From assembly GCA_963763325.1 (NCBI GenBank), contig CAVXOL010000023.1, forward strand, positions 667,467 through 731,466: 64,000 nt of DNA, in the 5' to 3' direction. Shown piece after piece: positions 1 through 9,470 of the stretch. The translations under genes and the position numbers were made by a program. The first letter of the stretch is position 1. Each line of letters opens with the position of its first letter. Source of the DNA: JBBECJ01 sp963763325 (GTDB taxonomy: Bacteria > Chloroflexota > Chloroflexia > Thermomicrobiales > CFX8). Under the pieces are notes generated by a model, which was not told where the DNA came from, ran no database searches, and saw only the letters and a program-made list of their open reading frames with translations.

Positions 1-278
1 GGCCAGTCCTTTCCGCGGGCGGCTTCGACGTTAGCGGCGTTAAAGGCGTCAAAGTCACTGATCGTGATGTGCGCCGGTGTTGGGCCGCCGAGTCCGTATG
101 CAGCGGTCGCCAGCAACGCGTCGATCCAGGCGGTCAGGTGCGCAGTCAGGTCGCGAATCGGCCAGACGCCGACGGCCGGCTCAGTTTCGAGTGTCACCTG
201 ATCAAGATCGGAGATCGTCGCGCGGTAGCGCGCATGCTCCTCAAGAATGGCACGCCTCAAGTCGTCAGCCACCGACAT
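1..278 (-). CDS. DinB-like protein (C-terminus off the window edge)
   Basis: Minus-strand frame open from an ATG at 278 to the window edge, about 92 codons visible. The N-terminus reads as a DinB-type four-helix protein: a first helix (DDLRRAILEEHARYR), a short 'VWPIRDLTAHLTAW' segment matching the DinB motif around the first metal-ligand histidine, then 'YGLGGPTP' and 'DAFNAANVEAAR'. These last two blocks closely match the neighbouring gene at 309-788 ('FALGGPRP', 'EAFNASHASAR'), so the two are tandem paralogues. DinB-superfamily proteins are often metal-dependent small-molecule transferases or unknown stress proteins; no substrate can be inferred. The C-terminal half lies outside the window. 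Confidence 0.75.
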   Translation of the reverse strand, partial: MSVADDLRRAILEEHARYRATISDLDQVTLETEPAVGVWPIRDLTAHLTAWIDALLATAAYGLGGPTPAHITISDFDAFNAANVEAARGKDW

Positions 279-308
279 TGACACTCCCTCACCCGTCATA
301 TTCGCCAC

Positions 309-788
309 TCAGGCGGCGGCAGCTTGCCGCCACGCCTCGATATACGCACAGTGCTCGTCAAGGTGTTCTGCGATCACTTCCAGCAGACCAGCGATTGTGC
401 CCCCCGGCTCACCCCACGGGTAGTCTGCCGGCGTCGCAAGCTGCTCGGGCGTCAGCCGATCGAGCCAGCCCAGCGCGTCATCGAGCGAGGCGTCGAAGTC
501 AGCTTTCGTCTCGACCCAGCGATCGCGTATCCGGGCTGAGGCATGGCTGGCGTTGAATGCCTCGCCGTCCTCGATCGGAACATCGATGGGTCGAGGTCCA
601 CCGAGTGCGAAGCGTGCCGCAGCCAGCAGAACCGTCTGCCAATCGAGCAGGTGGCCAACCAGGTCGCGCGCCGACCACGTTCCACACATCGGCGCGGTCT
701 CCAACGTCTGCCGGTCAAGTCCGGCTACCGCGCGGTCGAGCCGCTGCCGCTGGGTGACAATCGCCTGTCGAAGCTCGTCGTGTGTCAT
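309..788 (-). CDS. DinB-like four-helix protein
   Basis: About 159 residues from the chosen ATG at 788, which follows a GGAAGGGA ribosome site; the longer frame to 827 lacks such a site. The motif 'CGTWSARDLVGHLLDWQ' is the DinB N-terminal signature (Trp-Ser, then a helix with the first ligand His), and 'EHLDEHCAYIEAW' near the end carries the later histidines. The C-terminal 'DYPWGEPGGTIAGLL' block is also seen in the remnant at 2074-2367. Function is unknown; the fold is shared by mycothiol S-transferases and DUF1706-type proteins. Tandem with the partial paralogue at 1-278. Confidence 0.8.
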   Translation of the reverse strand: MTHDELRQAIVTQRQRLDRAVAGLDRQTLETAPMCGTWSARDLVGHLLDWQTVLLAAARFALGGPRPIDVPIEDGEAFNASHASARIRDRWVETKADFDASLDDALGWLDRLTPEQLATPADYPWGEPGGTIAGLLEVIAEHLDEHCAYIEAWRQAAAA

Positions 789-888
789 CAGATGCTTCCC
801 TTCCGTCTCGCCGCCTGGACGCCCCACGACGGCCCTCGATCTCAGTCTCCCATCGAATCCTGTCAGGACCTGTCATGATTTCCGAGCG

Positions 889-2035
889 TCAAAGGTGCTT
901 CCCGACCGTTACCTCGCCATAGGTCAGTTCCGGCCTGCCTTCCATGATGTCGCCGATCCGAGCGACCTGTTCTTCAAGTTCGTATCGTTGGTGGGCGGTC
1001 AGCGTTCCAAATGACTCGACCATGATGGCGATCTTCCTTCCCGAGCGACGCTGGTGCCAGACACCGGCGACCAACCCATCAACCAGCAGCACTGGCACCG
1101 TCCCAGCCTGACCACCGGCAAGCGCCCGCTCCTTCGCGATGCCGGGAAACAGTCGTTCGCGCGGATGGCAGCCAACCACGTAGGCATCGAAGTAGGGCAG
1201 TAGCCGGACGCTACAGACATCGTTCTGAGCCTCGCGATCTCCAGCAACGGCCCAGGCTTCAGCTCCATGTATCGCGACCTGTCGCAGATCAGCGACACAT
1301 CGTGTCAAAGAGTGCCGTCGCCCACGGCCTCGGAACCCCTAGCCATTGGGCGAACTGTTGCGACGTGGCAGGGCCATAGGCGTACAGGTAGCGGCGAACG
1401 ACCTCAGACAGAGCCAGGTCTCGTTCAGCAGGCTCGAAACCGGGTAGCCAGCGGCGCGGGCTGGTGTAGGTCACGTTGCGGCCCCGGTTCGGGCCGAAGC
1501 AGAGGGCGCCGCGATGGGCAGCCGTCGTAACGGCCTGTCGCCAGCGCGGCCAGTAGCCGTTGAAGGCCGGCATGACCAGGTCGCCCGCCCAGGCACCAGT
1601 TCTGGCGATGACTTCAACATTCAACTCATCGATCGTCAGTTCGGCGTCTGCCAGAGCCTCGTAAATCGCGTCGATCACCTCATCGGTCTGCTCGGGCGTC
1701 ATCCGCACGTTGGCCGGCATCCCACCATATGGCACAGGCGCGGCCGTCAGCGCGCCGGTCCAGATTGGAAGGTCGCTGGTGGGCAGGAGATGGACGGTTC
1801 CTCGCGGTCCGTAGGTCTTGACAAGCGTCCGCTCAGTCCAGAGTGCGCGCTGGACCGTCGACCGCGTCACGCCGGCCACCCGCAGGCCGATCGACAGCTC
1901 AGCAGCCGACATCACCTGCGCGTGTGCTCCGCAGATGACGCCGGTTTGTTCGACCATTCGTGATGCCTCAACAGGGACAGTCAGGCCGTGTCGCGAGAGT
2001 CGTCTCGCGCTGACGTCCGGCCAACTGAACTCCAT
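889..2035 (-). CDS. Winged-helix DNA-binding protein (AlkZ/YcaQ-like, HTH_42), frameshifted
   Basis: Two overlapping minus frames (1289-2035 and 889-1308) together give one protein of about 380 residues, the usual length for the HTH_42/AlkZ-like family, with a frameshift near 1,295. The N-terminal part has 'GVTRSTVQRALWTERTLVKTYGPRGTVHLLP', typical of the family (a stretch ending in the R-G-T-x-H-L-L element). The C-terminal part has 'PYFDAYVVGCHPRERLF' and a 'DGLVAGVW' strand that also occur in family members. Relatives include the interstrand-crosslink glycosylase AlkZ, but many members have no assigned activity. The start at 2035 is the only good in-frame ATG. The shift is probably a sequence error because both halves are otherwise intact. 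Confidence 0.75.
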
Positions 2036-2073
2036 ACAGCGTGAGCCCCCTCCACGGGAATGCGCAGGGAAGG

Positions 2074-2367
2074 TCAGGCGGCGTCAGCCTGTGGCCAGGA
2101 TTCGTCGCGTTCGTTGCCTGCCCCACACGCGTCGGGCAAGAATCCCAGCAGCGAGCCAGCGTCGCCATCTGCATTTCCCCACGGGTAGGCCAGTTCGACC
2201 GCGAACTGGCCGGAACTGCGGCGAGCGAGGTGTGCCAGCGTTGCGTCGACCGAACAGCCGTCGCCAACCCGCCCCTGTGCCAGCGTCGTCTCGACCAGCC
2301 CCATCCCGGTCAGGTCGAGTCGCTGCTGCCACATCTGGATCGCCTGTCGGAGCGTGCTATGCGCCAC
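2074..2367 (-). pseudogene. DinB-like remnant with internal deletion
   Basis: A 97-codon frame whose first 50 residues align with the DinB protein at 309-788 (both begin with a helix containing LRQAI...QRLD and then a G-x-x-S-[VA]-x-[DA]-x-[LV]-x-HL signature), then jumps to a 'YPWG' block that in the neighbour lies about 60 residues further on. This looks like a DinB paralogue that lost its middle third. Opposing-strand frames in the same place have no recognisable family. It may still be expressed as a short protein; I consider a decaying copy more likely. Confidence 0.45.
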
Positions 2368-2528
2368 GTTCCGGCTCCCTTCGTCACCTCATTCGCGCCA
2401 TCCGTTTTCTCTATTTCATTGTCTCATGGAATGCGGTTAGAATCGGTCCTGATTAGATTTCCCGGCCATTACTGGGCCGCATTCCGACGACCACCTGACA
2501 ATGCGTACGTATGCGGGAGAACGCCGAG

Positions 2529-3491
2529 ATGTATCACCCAACCACCCGAGTCCTGACTGTCCTCGAATTACTGCAATCACACGGCAGTGTCAGCGGTCCG
2601 GAACTGGCCGAACGGCTGGAAGTCAACGTCCGAACCGCTCGCCGTTATGTCACGATGTTGCAGGATCTCGGCATCCCGGTTGAGGCCGAACGTGGACGGC
2701 ACGGCGGCTACCGACTGCGGCCCGGATTCAAGCTGCCACCGCTGATGTTTACAGACGAGGAAGCGCTGGCGGTGACGCTCGGTCTTCTGCTGGCGCGGCG
2801 GATGGGGCTGACCGCGACCGCCCCGGCCAGCGAGGGCGCGATTGCGAAGATCGAGCGCGTCCTGCCGGCCCCGCTTCGAGAACAGGTCCAGGCCATTCAG
2901 CAGGTGCTGACGATGTCGGTCTCGACATACGACCCTGCCTCAACCGAGTTGCTCGCGACGCTGTCGCTGGCCGCCCACCGGGGCAAACCGGTCAGGATGC
3001 GCTATGCCGCCCGGCAACGTGAGGTGACCGAACGCGTCCTCGACCCGTATGGTGTCGCCTTTTACGCCCCGCGCTGGTACGTCGCCGGCTGGTGTCACCT
3101 GCGCCAGGATCTTCGACTCTTCCGGCTGGACCGAATCGAGGAGATCGCTGCCGCTGAGGGAACCTTCACGCCGCCACGAAGCTTTGACAGCCTCGCTTTC
3201 GTCGCGGAATCACTGGCAACGATGCCAGGAGCCTGGAACATTGAGGTCCTGCTGCATGTGCCACTCGATCTGGCACAGCGCGTCATTCCGCGCAGTCACG
3301 GCACGCTGACCGCGGTCGAAGGCGGCACGATCTTCCGACGTACCTCCGACAATCTCGACTGGCTGGCGCGTGCCCTTGTTCGCCTCGAGCTGCCCTTGAC
3401 CGTGCTGAACCCGCCCGAGCTCAAGACGGCCATGCGCGATCTGGCAGTTGAGGTGGCGAGGATGGCTGGAGACGAAGCGATTGGGGATTAG
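2529..3491 (+). CDS. WYL-domain transcriptional regulator (YafY/DeoR type)
   Basis: About 320 residues from ATG 2529, preceded by GGGAG nine bases upstream; the longer frame from 2511 has no ribosome site. Residues 1-60 form a DeoR-like helix-turn-helix ('TVLELLQSHGSVSGPELAERL', then 'VNVRTARRYVTMLQ'). The middle and C-terminus contain the WYL domain: the 'PYGVAFYAPRWYVAGWCH' segment holds the W-Y-[LV] core, followed by 'RLFRLDRIEEI'. WYL domains are thought to sense nucleic-acid or nucleotide ligands; these regulators often act locally. It faces the dienelactone hydrolase gene convergently and shares its terminator. Confidence 0.9.
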   Translation: MYHPTTRVLTVLELLQSHGSVSGPELAERLEVNVRTARRYVTMLQDLGIPVEAERGRHGGYRLRPGFKLPPLMFTDEEALAVTLGLLLARRMGLTATAPASEGAIAKIERVLPAPLREQVQAIQQVLTMSVSTYDPASTELLATLSLAAHRGKPVRMRYAARQREVTERVLDPYGVAFYAPRWYVAGWCHLRQDLRLFRLDRIEEIAAAEGTFTPPRSFDSLAFVAESLATMPGAWNIEVLLHVPLDLAQRVIPRSHGTLTAVEGGTIFRRTSDNLDWLARALVRLELPLTVLNPPELKTAMRDLAVEVARMAGDEAIGD

Positions 3492-3530
3492 GGACGTAGG
3501 CGGCTGAACGTTCTGGCCACCTACGTCCCT
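3490..3530. terminator. Bidirectional hairpin between convergent genes
   Basis: The arms AGGGACGTAGG and CCTACGTCCCT form a perfect 11-bp stem around a 19-base loop. It sits between the WYL regulator stop and the stop of the opposing hydrolase gene, whose stop codon lies inside the right arm. There is no U-tract, so termination is inferred from position and symmetry. Confidence 0.6.
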
Positions 3531-4246
3531 GCATCCCTTCGCCCCATGTGCTCACCGAAGAACGACAGCGTCCGCTGCCAGGAATCAGCGGCTGCCTCGG
3601 GATGATGACCTTCGAGCGTATCGTTGAAGAACGAGTGGCCGGCGCCGGGGTAGATCTTGACGTCGTGCGGGACGTTGTACCGGTCGAGCGCCTCGTCGAG
3701 CTTTCGGCCGGACTTGGCCGACCAGTCATCCTCCGGGTACGAGCCAACGATTGGGCAGGCACGCTGGAGCGCCGAGAGAGGGCGCGGGTTGACGCAGTAA
3801 AACGCAGAAGACGCGCGCAGGTCACTCTCAACGCAGGCCAGCGCGAGCGCGTAGCCACCGCCCATGCAGAAGCCGATCGCGCCAACCCGGTCCGCGTCTA
3901 CATCTTGCCGCTGCTGGAGCCAGTCGATCGAGCGACGCAGGTCGCTCAGCCCCTTGTTCTTCAACGGTCGCAGCATCAGCGCCGACATCACTCGCAGAAT
4001 ACAAAGCTTGCGATTGCCGCCACCTGAGAAGAGGTCGACAGCCAGCGCGACGTAGCCCGCGTCAGCAAACCGGCGCGCGATGTCACGGATGTTCTCGTTC
4101 AGGCCATACAGCTCGTGGATGATGACGACCGACGGATGCGGTCCTGCACCAGCTGGCCGCGCGAGATAGGCGGCGACCGGCTCGGCGCTTCGGCCAGCAC
4201 GCGGAATCAGGACATCTTCGGTCAGAGCCTGAGTTGTCGCGATCAA
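3521..4246 (-). CDS. Dienelactone hydrolase family protein
   Basis: 241 residues, normal for the family. The alpha/beta-hydrolase catalytic triad is visible: nucleophile Cys127 in G-F-C-M-G-G, an acid in 'PEDDW' (about 173-174) and His204 in 'GAGHSF'. The 'HELYGLN' motif near residue 44 is typical. Dienelactone hydrolases open lactone rings in chlorocatechol breakdown, but many relatives act on other esters, so the substrate is open. The start is a TTG at 4246 preceded by a GGAGG ribosome site. Cytoplasmic; no signal peptide. It stands alone, convergent with the WYL regulator. Confidence 0.88.
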   Translation of the reverse strand: MIATTQALTEDVLIPRAGRSAEPVAAYLARPAGAGPHPSVVIIHELYGLNENIRDIARRFADAGYVALAVDLFSGGGNRKLCILRVMSALMLRPLKNKGLSDLRRSIDWLQQRQDVDADRVGAIGFCMGGGYALALACVESDLRASSAFYCVNPRPLSALQRACPIVGSYPEDDWSAKSGRKLDEALDRYNVPHDVKIYPGAGHSFFNDTLEGHHPEAAADSWQRTLSFFGEHMGRRDAGT

Positions 4247-4386
4247 TACCGCCTCCTCCCCGTTGCTGTTGACGGTTGCTGAGCGCAGGCTACATCAGCG
4301 AGGAGGCGATGTCACTGGCCAATAGCGCTCTTGGCATCGGTGGCAGCGACACCGTGGCGTCGTATTTCGAACCACCGTCAGTCAAC

Positions 4387-4413
4387 GACGCCCTGCCGTG
4401 CTGGCAGGGCGTC
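4387..4413 (-). terminator. Hairpin terminator after the PAP2 gene
   Basis: Perfect 11-bp stem (GACGCCCTGCC paired with GGCAGGGCGTC) with a five-base loop, 30 bases beyond the PAP2 stop on the minus strand. No clear U-tract. Confidence 0.55.
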
Positions 4414-4443
4414 ATTCAATAGCCTGTTGCGGGGAAGAGCGAA

Positions 4444-5185
4444 CTAATCGCCGCTCATATCGCCGATCGCGATAGTGTTCTTGACCGAGCGCGCCGGCCG
4501 GGAAACCGGCAGCGAGAACCCACTCCACGATCGCTGCGCCAGCGTGACGACCGCAATCGCGGCCAGCGTACCCCAGATCCAGGCGCCGAGGACGTCGGAC
4601 GGCCAGTGAGCGCCAGTCTCGACCCGGGCAACGCCAGTCATCAGCGGAAGGAACAGCAGTACCGACTGGACGAGGCGGCGCATGATTCCAGGCGTCATCA
4701 GCCTGGTCGCGACGTAGAACAGGACGAGCGCGAGCGCCGTCGTGCCCATCGTGTGTCCGCTTGGGAAGCCGAATCCGCCCGCCTGCTCCGAAACATTGAC
4801 GAGGCTGCTGGTTGGGCGCGGGCTTTCCAAAGTCAGCTTGAGCCCGACGTTCGCCACCTGCGCCAGCATTGCCCCCGCGACGAGCAGCGCCGGTTGTCGG
4901 TGTCCTCTGGAGAGCAAGCCAAGCGTGACGATCAGCGCGATCGAGATCATGGCCGGAGACGAGCCGATCACGTTACCGGCCGCGACCATCGGCTCGAAGA
5001 ATGTCTGGCAAGTTTCCCTGGACGAAGCGCGTGATCGCGACATCGCCCGGTAATACACTCGTCCCAGCCGCGACAAATGAGAGCGGCAGGACAACAACAA
5101 GCAATATGGCAACGATCCAGTTTGGAACAATCGAGGCCGGAACCTCTCGACGGACATTCTCCACCCACTCACCCAAACGATTCAC
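4444..5185 (-). CDS. PAP2-family membrane phosphatase, frameshifted
   Basis: The N-terminus (amphipathic start, then a membrane helix 'WIVAILLVVVLPLSFVAAG') is in the frame starting at 5185; the rest is in a second frame ending at 4444, with a shift near 5,010. The three PAP2 signatures are all present: 'KLTLESPRP' (K-x6-RP), 'GFPSGHTMG' (PSGH) and 'ARVETGAHWPSDVLG' (R-x5-H-x3-D). Several hydrophobic helices indicate an integral membrane protein. Likely a lipid phosphate or undecaprenyl-pyrophosphate phosphatase; the substrate is not decidable from sequence. Length about 245 residues. The shift is probably an assembly error. Confidence 0.82.
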
Positions 5186-5407
5186 TCGGTCTCACCCTCC
5201 ATACATCCGACACGACACGCGATTCGACGGAGTCCGGCGGCGTCATGCTGCCGGTGGGCCTGCTCCCAACCATCTATCGGTGACCAGCGTTCTGCTCATA
5301 GTCTGCGGGATCAGGATTAAATCCAGATGAGGAGCGCATGAGGAGTCTGAGACGAGGGATACGAAAACGAAACGAGAAGCCACACGAGCACCCTGTCCAT
5401 CCCTCCA

Positions 5408-6838
5408 TCACGACACCGGCAATCGAACCGTCACGCTGGTCCCGTGGCCAGGGGTCGAAGCAACGGTGATCTCGCCACCATGCGCGTCAACAATCCAGCG
5501 GCTGATTGCCAGGCCAAGGCCAGTCCCGCCCTCACTGCGCGATCGGGCTTTATCTACACGGTAGAAGCGCTCGAAGACGTGCGGCACGTGTTCGGGTTCG
5601 ATGCCGATCCCGGTATCGCTGACGGTGACGAAGGCAGACTCACCTTCGAGCGCCCAGTTCGCGCGGACGGTCCCACCGGCAGGCGTGTATTTGATGGCGT
5701 TGTCGAGCAGGTTCAGCAGCAGTTGCAGCAACAGCGACTCGTCGACTTCGATCGTCGTCTCCGGTCCTGGCTCAACTGTAAGGCTGATCCCGCGTTGCTC
5801 GGCGAGTGGTTCAAGCTGCTCGACAGCCCCGGCGACGGCGTCCCCAAGCGAGATCGGCTCGCGGGCGAGCGGAATTTCGCCAGCATCCGCGCGCGCAAGT
5901 GTCAGCAAGCTGCCAACGAGATGAATCAGCCGATCGACCTCCTCATTGACGACGCTCAGGACAGCCCGGTACTCATCCGGCTGACGGGGCCGGGAAAGCG
6001 CGACCTCGACCTGCCCCTTCAGCGCCGTCAACGGCGTCCGCAGCTCGTGCGACGCGTCACCGGTGAACTGTCGTTGGCGGCGAAACGCGCCCTCAAGCCG
6101 CGCGATCATCTCATCGAAGGTGCGCGCCAGCCGCCCGAGCTCGTCGTCGGGCAGATCGAGATTGAGCCGAGCACTCAAGTCCTCGGCCGAGATTCGCCGC
6201 GCCAGCCTCGTCACGGTATCGACCGGCTCCAGCGCCCGGCCAGCGATCAACAGCCCTCCGATACCAGCCAGGACAAGCGTGATCGGCGTCGCGACAATCA
6301 GAATGAACAACAGCGCGCCCAGCGTCTCATCAATCTCCTCGTGCGACTGTCCAACCTCCAGCACACCCACGACTTCACCGTCAGCGACGATTGGACGAAC
6401 GAGGACGTGGAAATCGGCGTCTTCGCCCGGCAAGGTCGTCCAGCGCTCGGTTCCACCGACAACAGGCAACACGACGCTCCGCCGGGCCGGAACCTCCGCT
6501 TCCTCCCCACCGGCATCGGAGATGACATTGCCGGCGCGGTCCCACGTCCGTGCGAACTGCTCGTCATCAGTGTCGTCGAGGTCGTCGTCGTCATCGTCCG
6601 GTAGTGGCGTTGCCTGGAAAGCCGATTCGGGCAGCGTCGGGTTTCCATTGTCCAGTTGGATCACGCTCAACAGCGCGTCGGAGCGGCTCCGAATCGATAC
6701 TTCCAGTCCGTCGTCAAGCGACTCACGTAGCGCGAAGTAGACACCGCCTCCGAACAGCGCCAGCACAACGGCAAGCACTAGCAGATACCAGAGCGTCAGC
6801 CGGAGACGGATGCCGCGTCGAGTGAGCCAGCCGGTCAC
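5408..6838 (-). CDS. Two-component sensor histidine kinase
   Basis: 476 residues. A first membrane helix (about 15-37), an extracytoplasmic sensor region (about 38-172), a second helix (about 173-200), then HAMP (about 201-255), HisKA with phospho-acceptor His264 in 'DASHELRTPL', and an HATPase domain with N-box 'NLLDNAIKYTP', G1 'VSDTGIGIEP' and G2 'GGTGLGLAI'. The sensor region carries an unusual acidic run at residues 81-93 (six Asp, then LDDTDDE). The gene overlaps the response regulator stop by four bases, so the two are co-translated. The signal sensed is unknown; the acidic run could bind cations. Confidence 0.95.
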   Translation of the reverse strand: MTGWLTRRGIRLRLTLWYLLVLAVVLALFGGGVYFALRESLDDGLEVSIRSRSDALLSVIQLDNGNPTLPESAFQATPLPDDDDDDLDDTDDEQFARTWDRAGNVISDAGGEEAEVPARRSVVLPVVGGTERWTTLPGEDADFHVLVRPIVADGEVVGVLEVGQSHEEIDETLGALLFILIVATPITLVLAGIGGLLIAGRALEPVDTVTRLARRISAEDLSARLNLDLPDDELGRLARTFDEMIARLEGAFRRQRQFTGDASHELRTPLTALKGQVEVALSRPRQPDEYRAVLSVVNEEVDRLIHLVGSLLTLARADAGEIPLAREPISLGDAVAGAVEQLEPLAEQRGISLTVEPGPETTIEVDESLLLQLLLNLLDNAIKYTPAGGTVRANWALEGESAFVTVSDTGIGIEPEHVPHVFERFYRVDKARSRSEGGTGLGLAISRWIVDAHGGEITVASTPGHGTSVTVRLPVS

Positions 6839-7515
6839 GGCGCCGGGTCAGCCGATATGCGGTAGCCGGCGCCTCGGACGGTCTGGATCAGCTTGAGATC
6901 GTGCGGATCGTCGATCTTGCGCCGCAGGTAGCGAATATGAACATCGATCACGTTCGTGCCGGTATCGAAGTCGAAGTTCCAGACATGCTCGGCGATCATC
7001 GTCCGCGTCAACACCTGATTCGGGTGACGCATCAGGTACTCCAACAGCGCGTACTCCTTGTTGGTCAACGTCACTGGCGTTCCCGCGCGGGCAACCTGAC
7101 GGGTGGCGGTATCGAGCGACAGATCGGCAACTTCGAGGGTTGTCCCCAACAGGACCGGCTCGCGCCGCATCAGCGCCCGCAGCCGCGCCAGCAACTCGGC
7201 GAAAGCGAATGGCTTGACCAGATAGTCGTCGGCGCCGCTGTCCAGCCCGGCGACGCGGTCATCGACGGTGTCACGCGCCGTCAACATCAGGATCGGTGTC
7301 CGGACGCCGCGTGTCCGCAACGTTCGGCAGACCTCGATCCCATCTCGTCCAGGCAACATGATGTCGAGCACGATCACGTCAAAGTCAACAACCGCCGGCC
7401 AGTCCAGAGCCTCATCGCCATCATGCGCGACATCGACGGCGTGGCCCTCTTCTTCCAGCCCCTTGCGGATGAACTCCCGAATTCGCAGATCATCCTCAAC
7501 AACCAGTACGCGCAT
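6835..7515 (-). CDS. OmpR-family response regulator
   Basis: 226 residues. Receiver domain with acidic pocket 'EDD' (8-9), phospho-acceptor Asp51 in 'VIVLDIMLPGRDG', and the conserved Lys in 'VKPFAFAELLARL'. The C-terminal winged helix shows the OmpR/PhoB recognition region 'NVIDVHIRYLRRKIDD' and the wing 'TVRGAGYRI'. First gene of the two-gene operon with the kinase at 5408-6838, whose start overlaps its stop. It diverges from the gamma-glutamyltransferase gene, with about 220 bases between the two starts; no clear operator was found there. Confidence 0.95.
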   Translation of the reverse strand: MRVLVVEDDLRIREFIRKGLEEEGHAVDVAHDGDEALDWPAVVDFDVIVLDIMLPGRDGIEVCRTLRTRGVRTPILMLTARDTVDDRVAGLDSGADDYLVKPFAFAELLARLRALMRREPVLLGTTLEVADLSLDTATRQVARAGTPVTLTNKEYALLEYLMRHPNQVLTRTMIAEHVWNFDFDTGTNVIDVHIRYLRRKIDDPHDLKLIQTVRGAGYRISADPAP

Positions 7516-7734
7516 TGTCTGCTACCCCTGTCAATTCCCTACTTTCGCAATGGATCATAGCCTGTCGAGATGAGGAGACCATTAACGCACCCGGTCATCT
7601 GTCGACCGCGCTGCGTTGCGCTTGGGTAACGGACTGGAGGCTTGTGGTTTCTCGGTTGCCGACTGCGGTATGAAGCGCCAAACAGCACCATATCTGCGAC
7701 ACTGGGTACGATCAACAAGGGAAGGGAGCGCGCA

Positions 7735-9387
7735 ATGTCCGGACTAAGCAGCGAGCAGGTGATGACGCGGGAGTTGCAGGGGGATGTGCTGGCCGCCGCC
7801 GGTGGGCCTCCGCGCGATCTTGCGATGGCGCGGAGGGGAATGGCGGCTTCGGTCCACCCATTCGTCAGCGACACGGCGATTGAGGTGATGCGCGCCGGTG
7901 GCAACGCGATCGACGCGGCAGTCGCGGCGGCGGCAATGCTGATGGTCGTCGAGCCGCGCAACGGCCATCTCGGCGGCGACACCTTCATGCTGTTCAACCG
8001 TGGGCAATCTGGCCGGGTTGTCGCACTCAACGGCAGCGGCGCGGCCCCAGCGGCAGCGACCGCCGAGCACTACCGATCGCTGGGCGGATTCCCGGAGGAT
8101 GGACTGCTGACCTCGACCGTACCGGGGACGCTGCACTGCTGGATGACGGCCATTGAGCAGTACGGCACAAGGCAAATGGCCGAGTTGCTGGAACCTGCCA
8201 TCTGGTACGCGGAGCACGGCGTCCCGGTCAGCGCCCGGCTCCATCGGATGCTTGCGCTCGATGCCCCAACCTGGCGCAAGTTCCCCGACACCGCCGGCGC
8301 GCTGCTGCCGGATGGCGATGTCCCGGAGGTCGGCGGCACGTTCCGGCAACTGCTGCTGGCCGAAACGCTGCGCCGGATCGCCCAGGACGGTCCGCGTGAT
8401 TTCTATCGTGGCAAGCTCGCGCAGGAGATGGTCGAGTACTCGCAGTCTCACGGCGGCCTGTTCTCCGAAGAAGACTTCGCGTCCCACCAGACCGACGTGC
8501 GTGAGCCGATCCGGATCGACTACCGCGGCTACACCGTCTACGAGCAGCCGCCCGTCTCGCAGGGAATCATCGTCCTGCTGGCGCTCAACATCCTCCAGCA
8601 GTTCGACCTGCAACAGTACGGCTCCGGATCGCCACAACTCATCCACCTGCAGATCGAGGCGCTTAAGCTCGCATTCGCCGACCGCTTCCGACACCTTGGT
8701 GACCCAGCCGTCGTCAGCATCCCACTCGCGGAACTGCTCTCCGACGAGCACGCCGCCCGTCAGGCGGCGCGGATCGACATGCACGCCGTCAAGCAGCACG
8801 GCCTCGCGCCGCCCTCCCATCCGGACACGACCTACATGTGCGTGGCCGACGGTGACGGCACGATGGTGTCCTACATCCACTCACTCTTCTCCGGGTCCGG
8901 CGTCGCTCTAGGCAACACCGGTGTGTTGATGAACAGCCGGCTGCTCGGCTTCAATCTCGACGAAGGCGACCCGAACTGTCTCGCGCCACGCAAGCGGCCA
9001 GTCCACACCCTCAACAACTACCTCGTCGAAAAGGACGGCAAGCCGATCCTCGTCGGCGGCACGCCCGGCGCGCACTGGCAGGTTCAGACGAACCTGCAAA
9101 TGCTCGTCAACGCGCTGGAGTTCGGGATGGACCCGCAAGCCGCGATCGAAGCGCCACGCTTCATCATCGGAGACCAGCTCGAGGTCGGCGACCCGCAGGT
9201 CAAGCTCGAATCGCGCTTCGGCGAGAACACGATCGACACCCTCCACCGCCTCGGCCACGAGGTCGAAGTCACCGGCCCCTGGGGCTCAGCCGGCTCGGTC
9301 CAGATGATCGCCCGCAACCCTGAGACCGGTCTGCTGTCCGGCGCCACGGAAGTTCGGCGAGCGGGAACGTCGGTGCTGGGGTATTAG
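7735..9387 (+). CDS. ggt: Gamma-glutamyltransferase family protein
   Basis: 550 residues from ATG 7735, preceded by AAGGGAAGGGAG; the frame extends upstream to 7642 without a better start. The Ntn-hydrolase proenzyme signature is clear: 'AMARRGMAASVHP' and 'GGNAIDAAVAAA' in the large subunit, and the autoprocessing site 'HPDTTYMCVADGDG', where Thr365 would become the nucleophile of the small subunit, followed by 'SLFSGSG' and 'GGTPGAH'. No signal peptide is seen, so it may be cytoplasmic, unlike periplasmic GGT. Family members hydrolyse or transfer gamma-glutamyl groups, or cleave acylated beta-lactams. Confidence 0.92.
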   Translation: MSGLSSEQVMTRELQGDVLAAAGGPPRDLAMARRGMAASVHPFVSDTAIEVMRAGGNAIDAAVAAAAMLMVVEPRNGHLGGDTFMLFNRGQSGRVVALNGSGAAPAAATAEHYRSLGGFPEDGLLTSTVPGTLHCWMTAIEQYGTRQMAELLEPAIWYAEHGVPVSARLHRMLALDAPTWRKFPDTAGALLPDGDVPEVGGTFRQLLLAETLRRIAQDGPRDFYRGKLAQEMVEYSQSHGGLFSEEDFASHQTDVREPIRIDYRGYTVYEQPPVSQGIIVLLALNILQQFDLQQYGSGSPQLIHLQIEALKLAFADRFRHLGDPAVVSIPLAELLSDEHAARQAARIDMHAVKQHGLAPPSHPDTTYMCVADGDGTMVSYIHSLFSGSGVALGNTGVLMNSRLLGFNLDEGDPNCLAPRKRPVHTLNNYLVEKDGKPILVGGTPGAHWQVQTNLQMLVNALEFGMDPQAAIEAPRFIIGDQLEVGDPQVKLESRFGENTIDTLHRLGHEVEVTGPWGSAGSVQMIARNPETGLLSGATEVRRAGTSVLGY

Positions 9388-9470
9388 CAACGAGACGAGA
9401 GACGTGTGATGCGTGGAAGGTTGAAGCGCCCCTGACGGACGGCGTACACGAGGACTGTACTGTCTCGCCC

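Noticed and set aside
2041..2556. 171-codon plus-strand frame upstream of the WYL regulator
   Set aside because: It overlaps the DinB remnant and the regulator start and has no ribosome site or family motif.
5444..6604. 386-codon plus-strand frame
   Set aside because: Antisense of the histidine kinase gene, which has all catalytic motifs.
7744..8880. 378-codon minus-strand frame
   Set aside because: Antisense of the gamma-glutamyltransferase gene.
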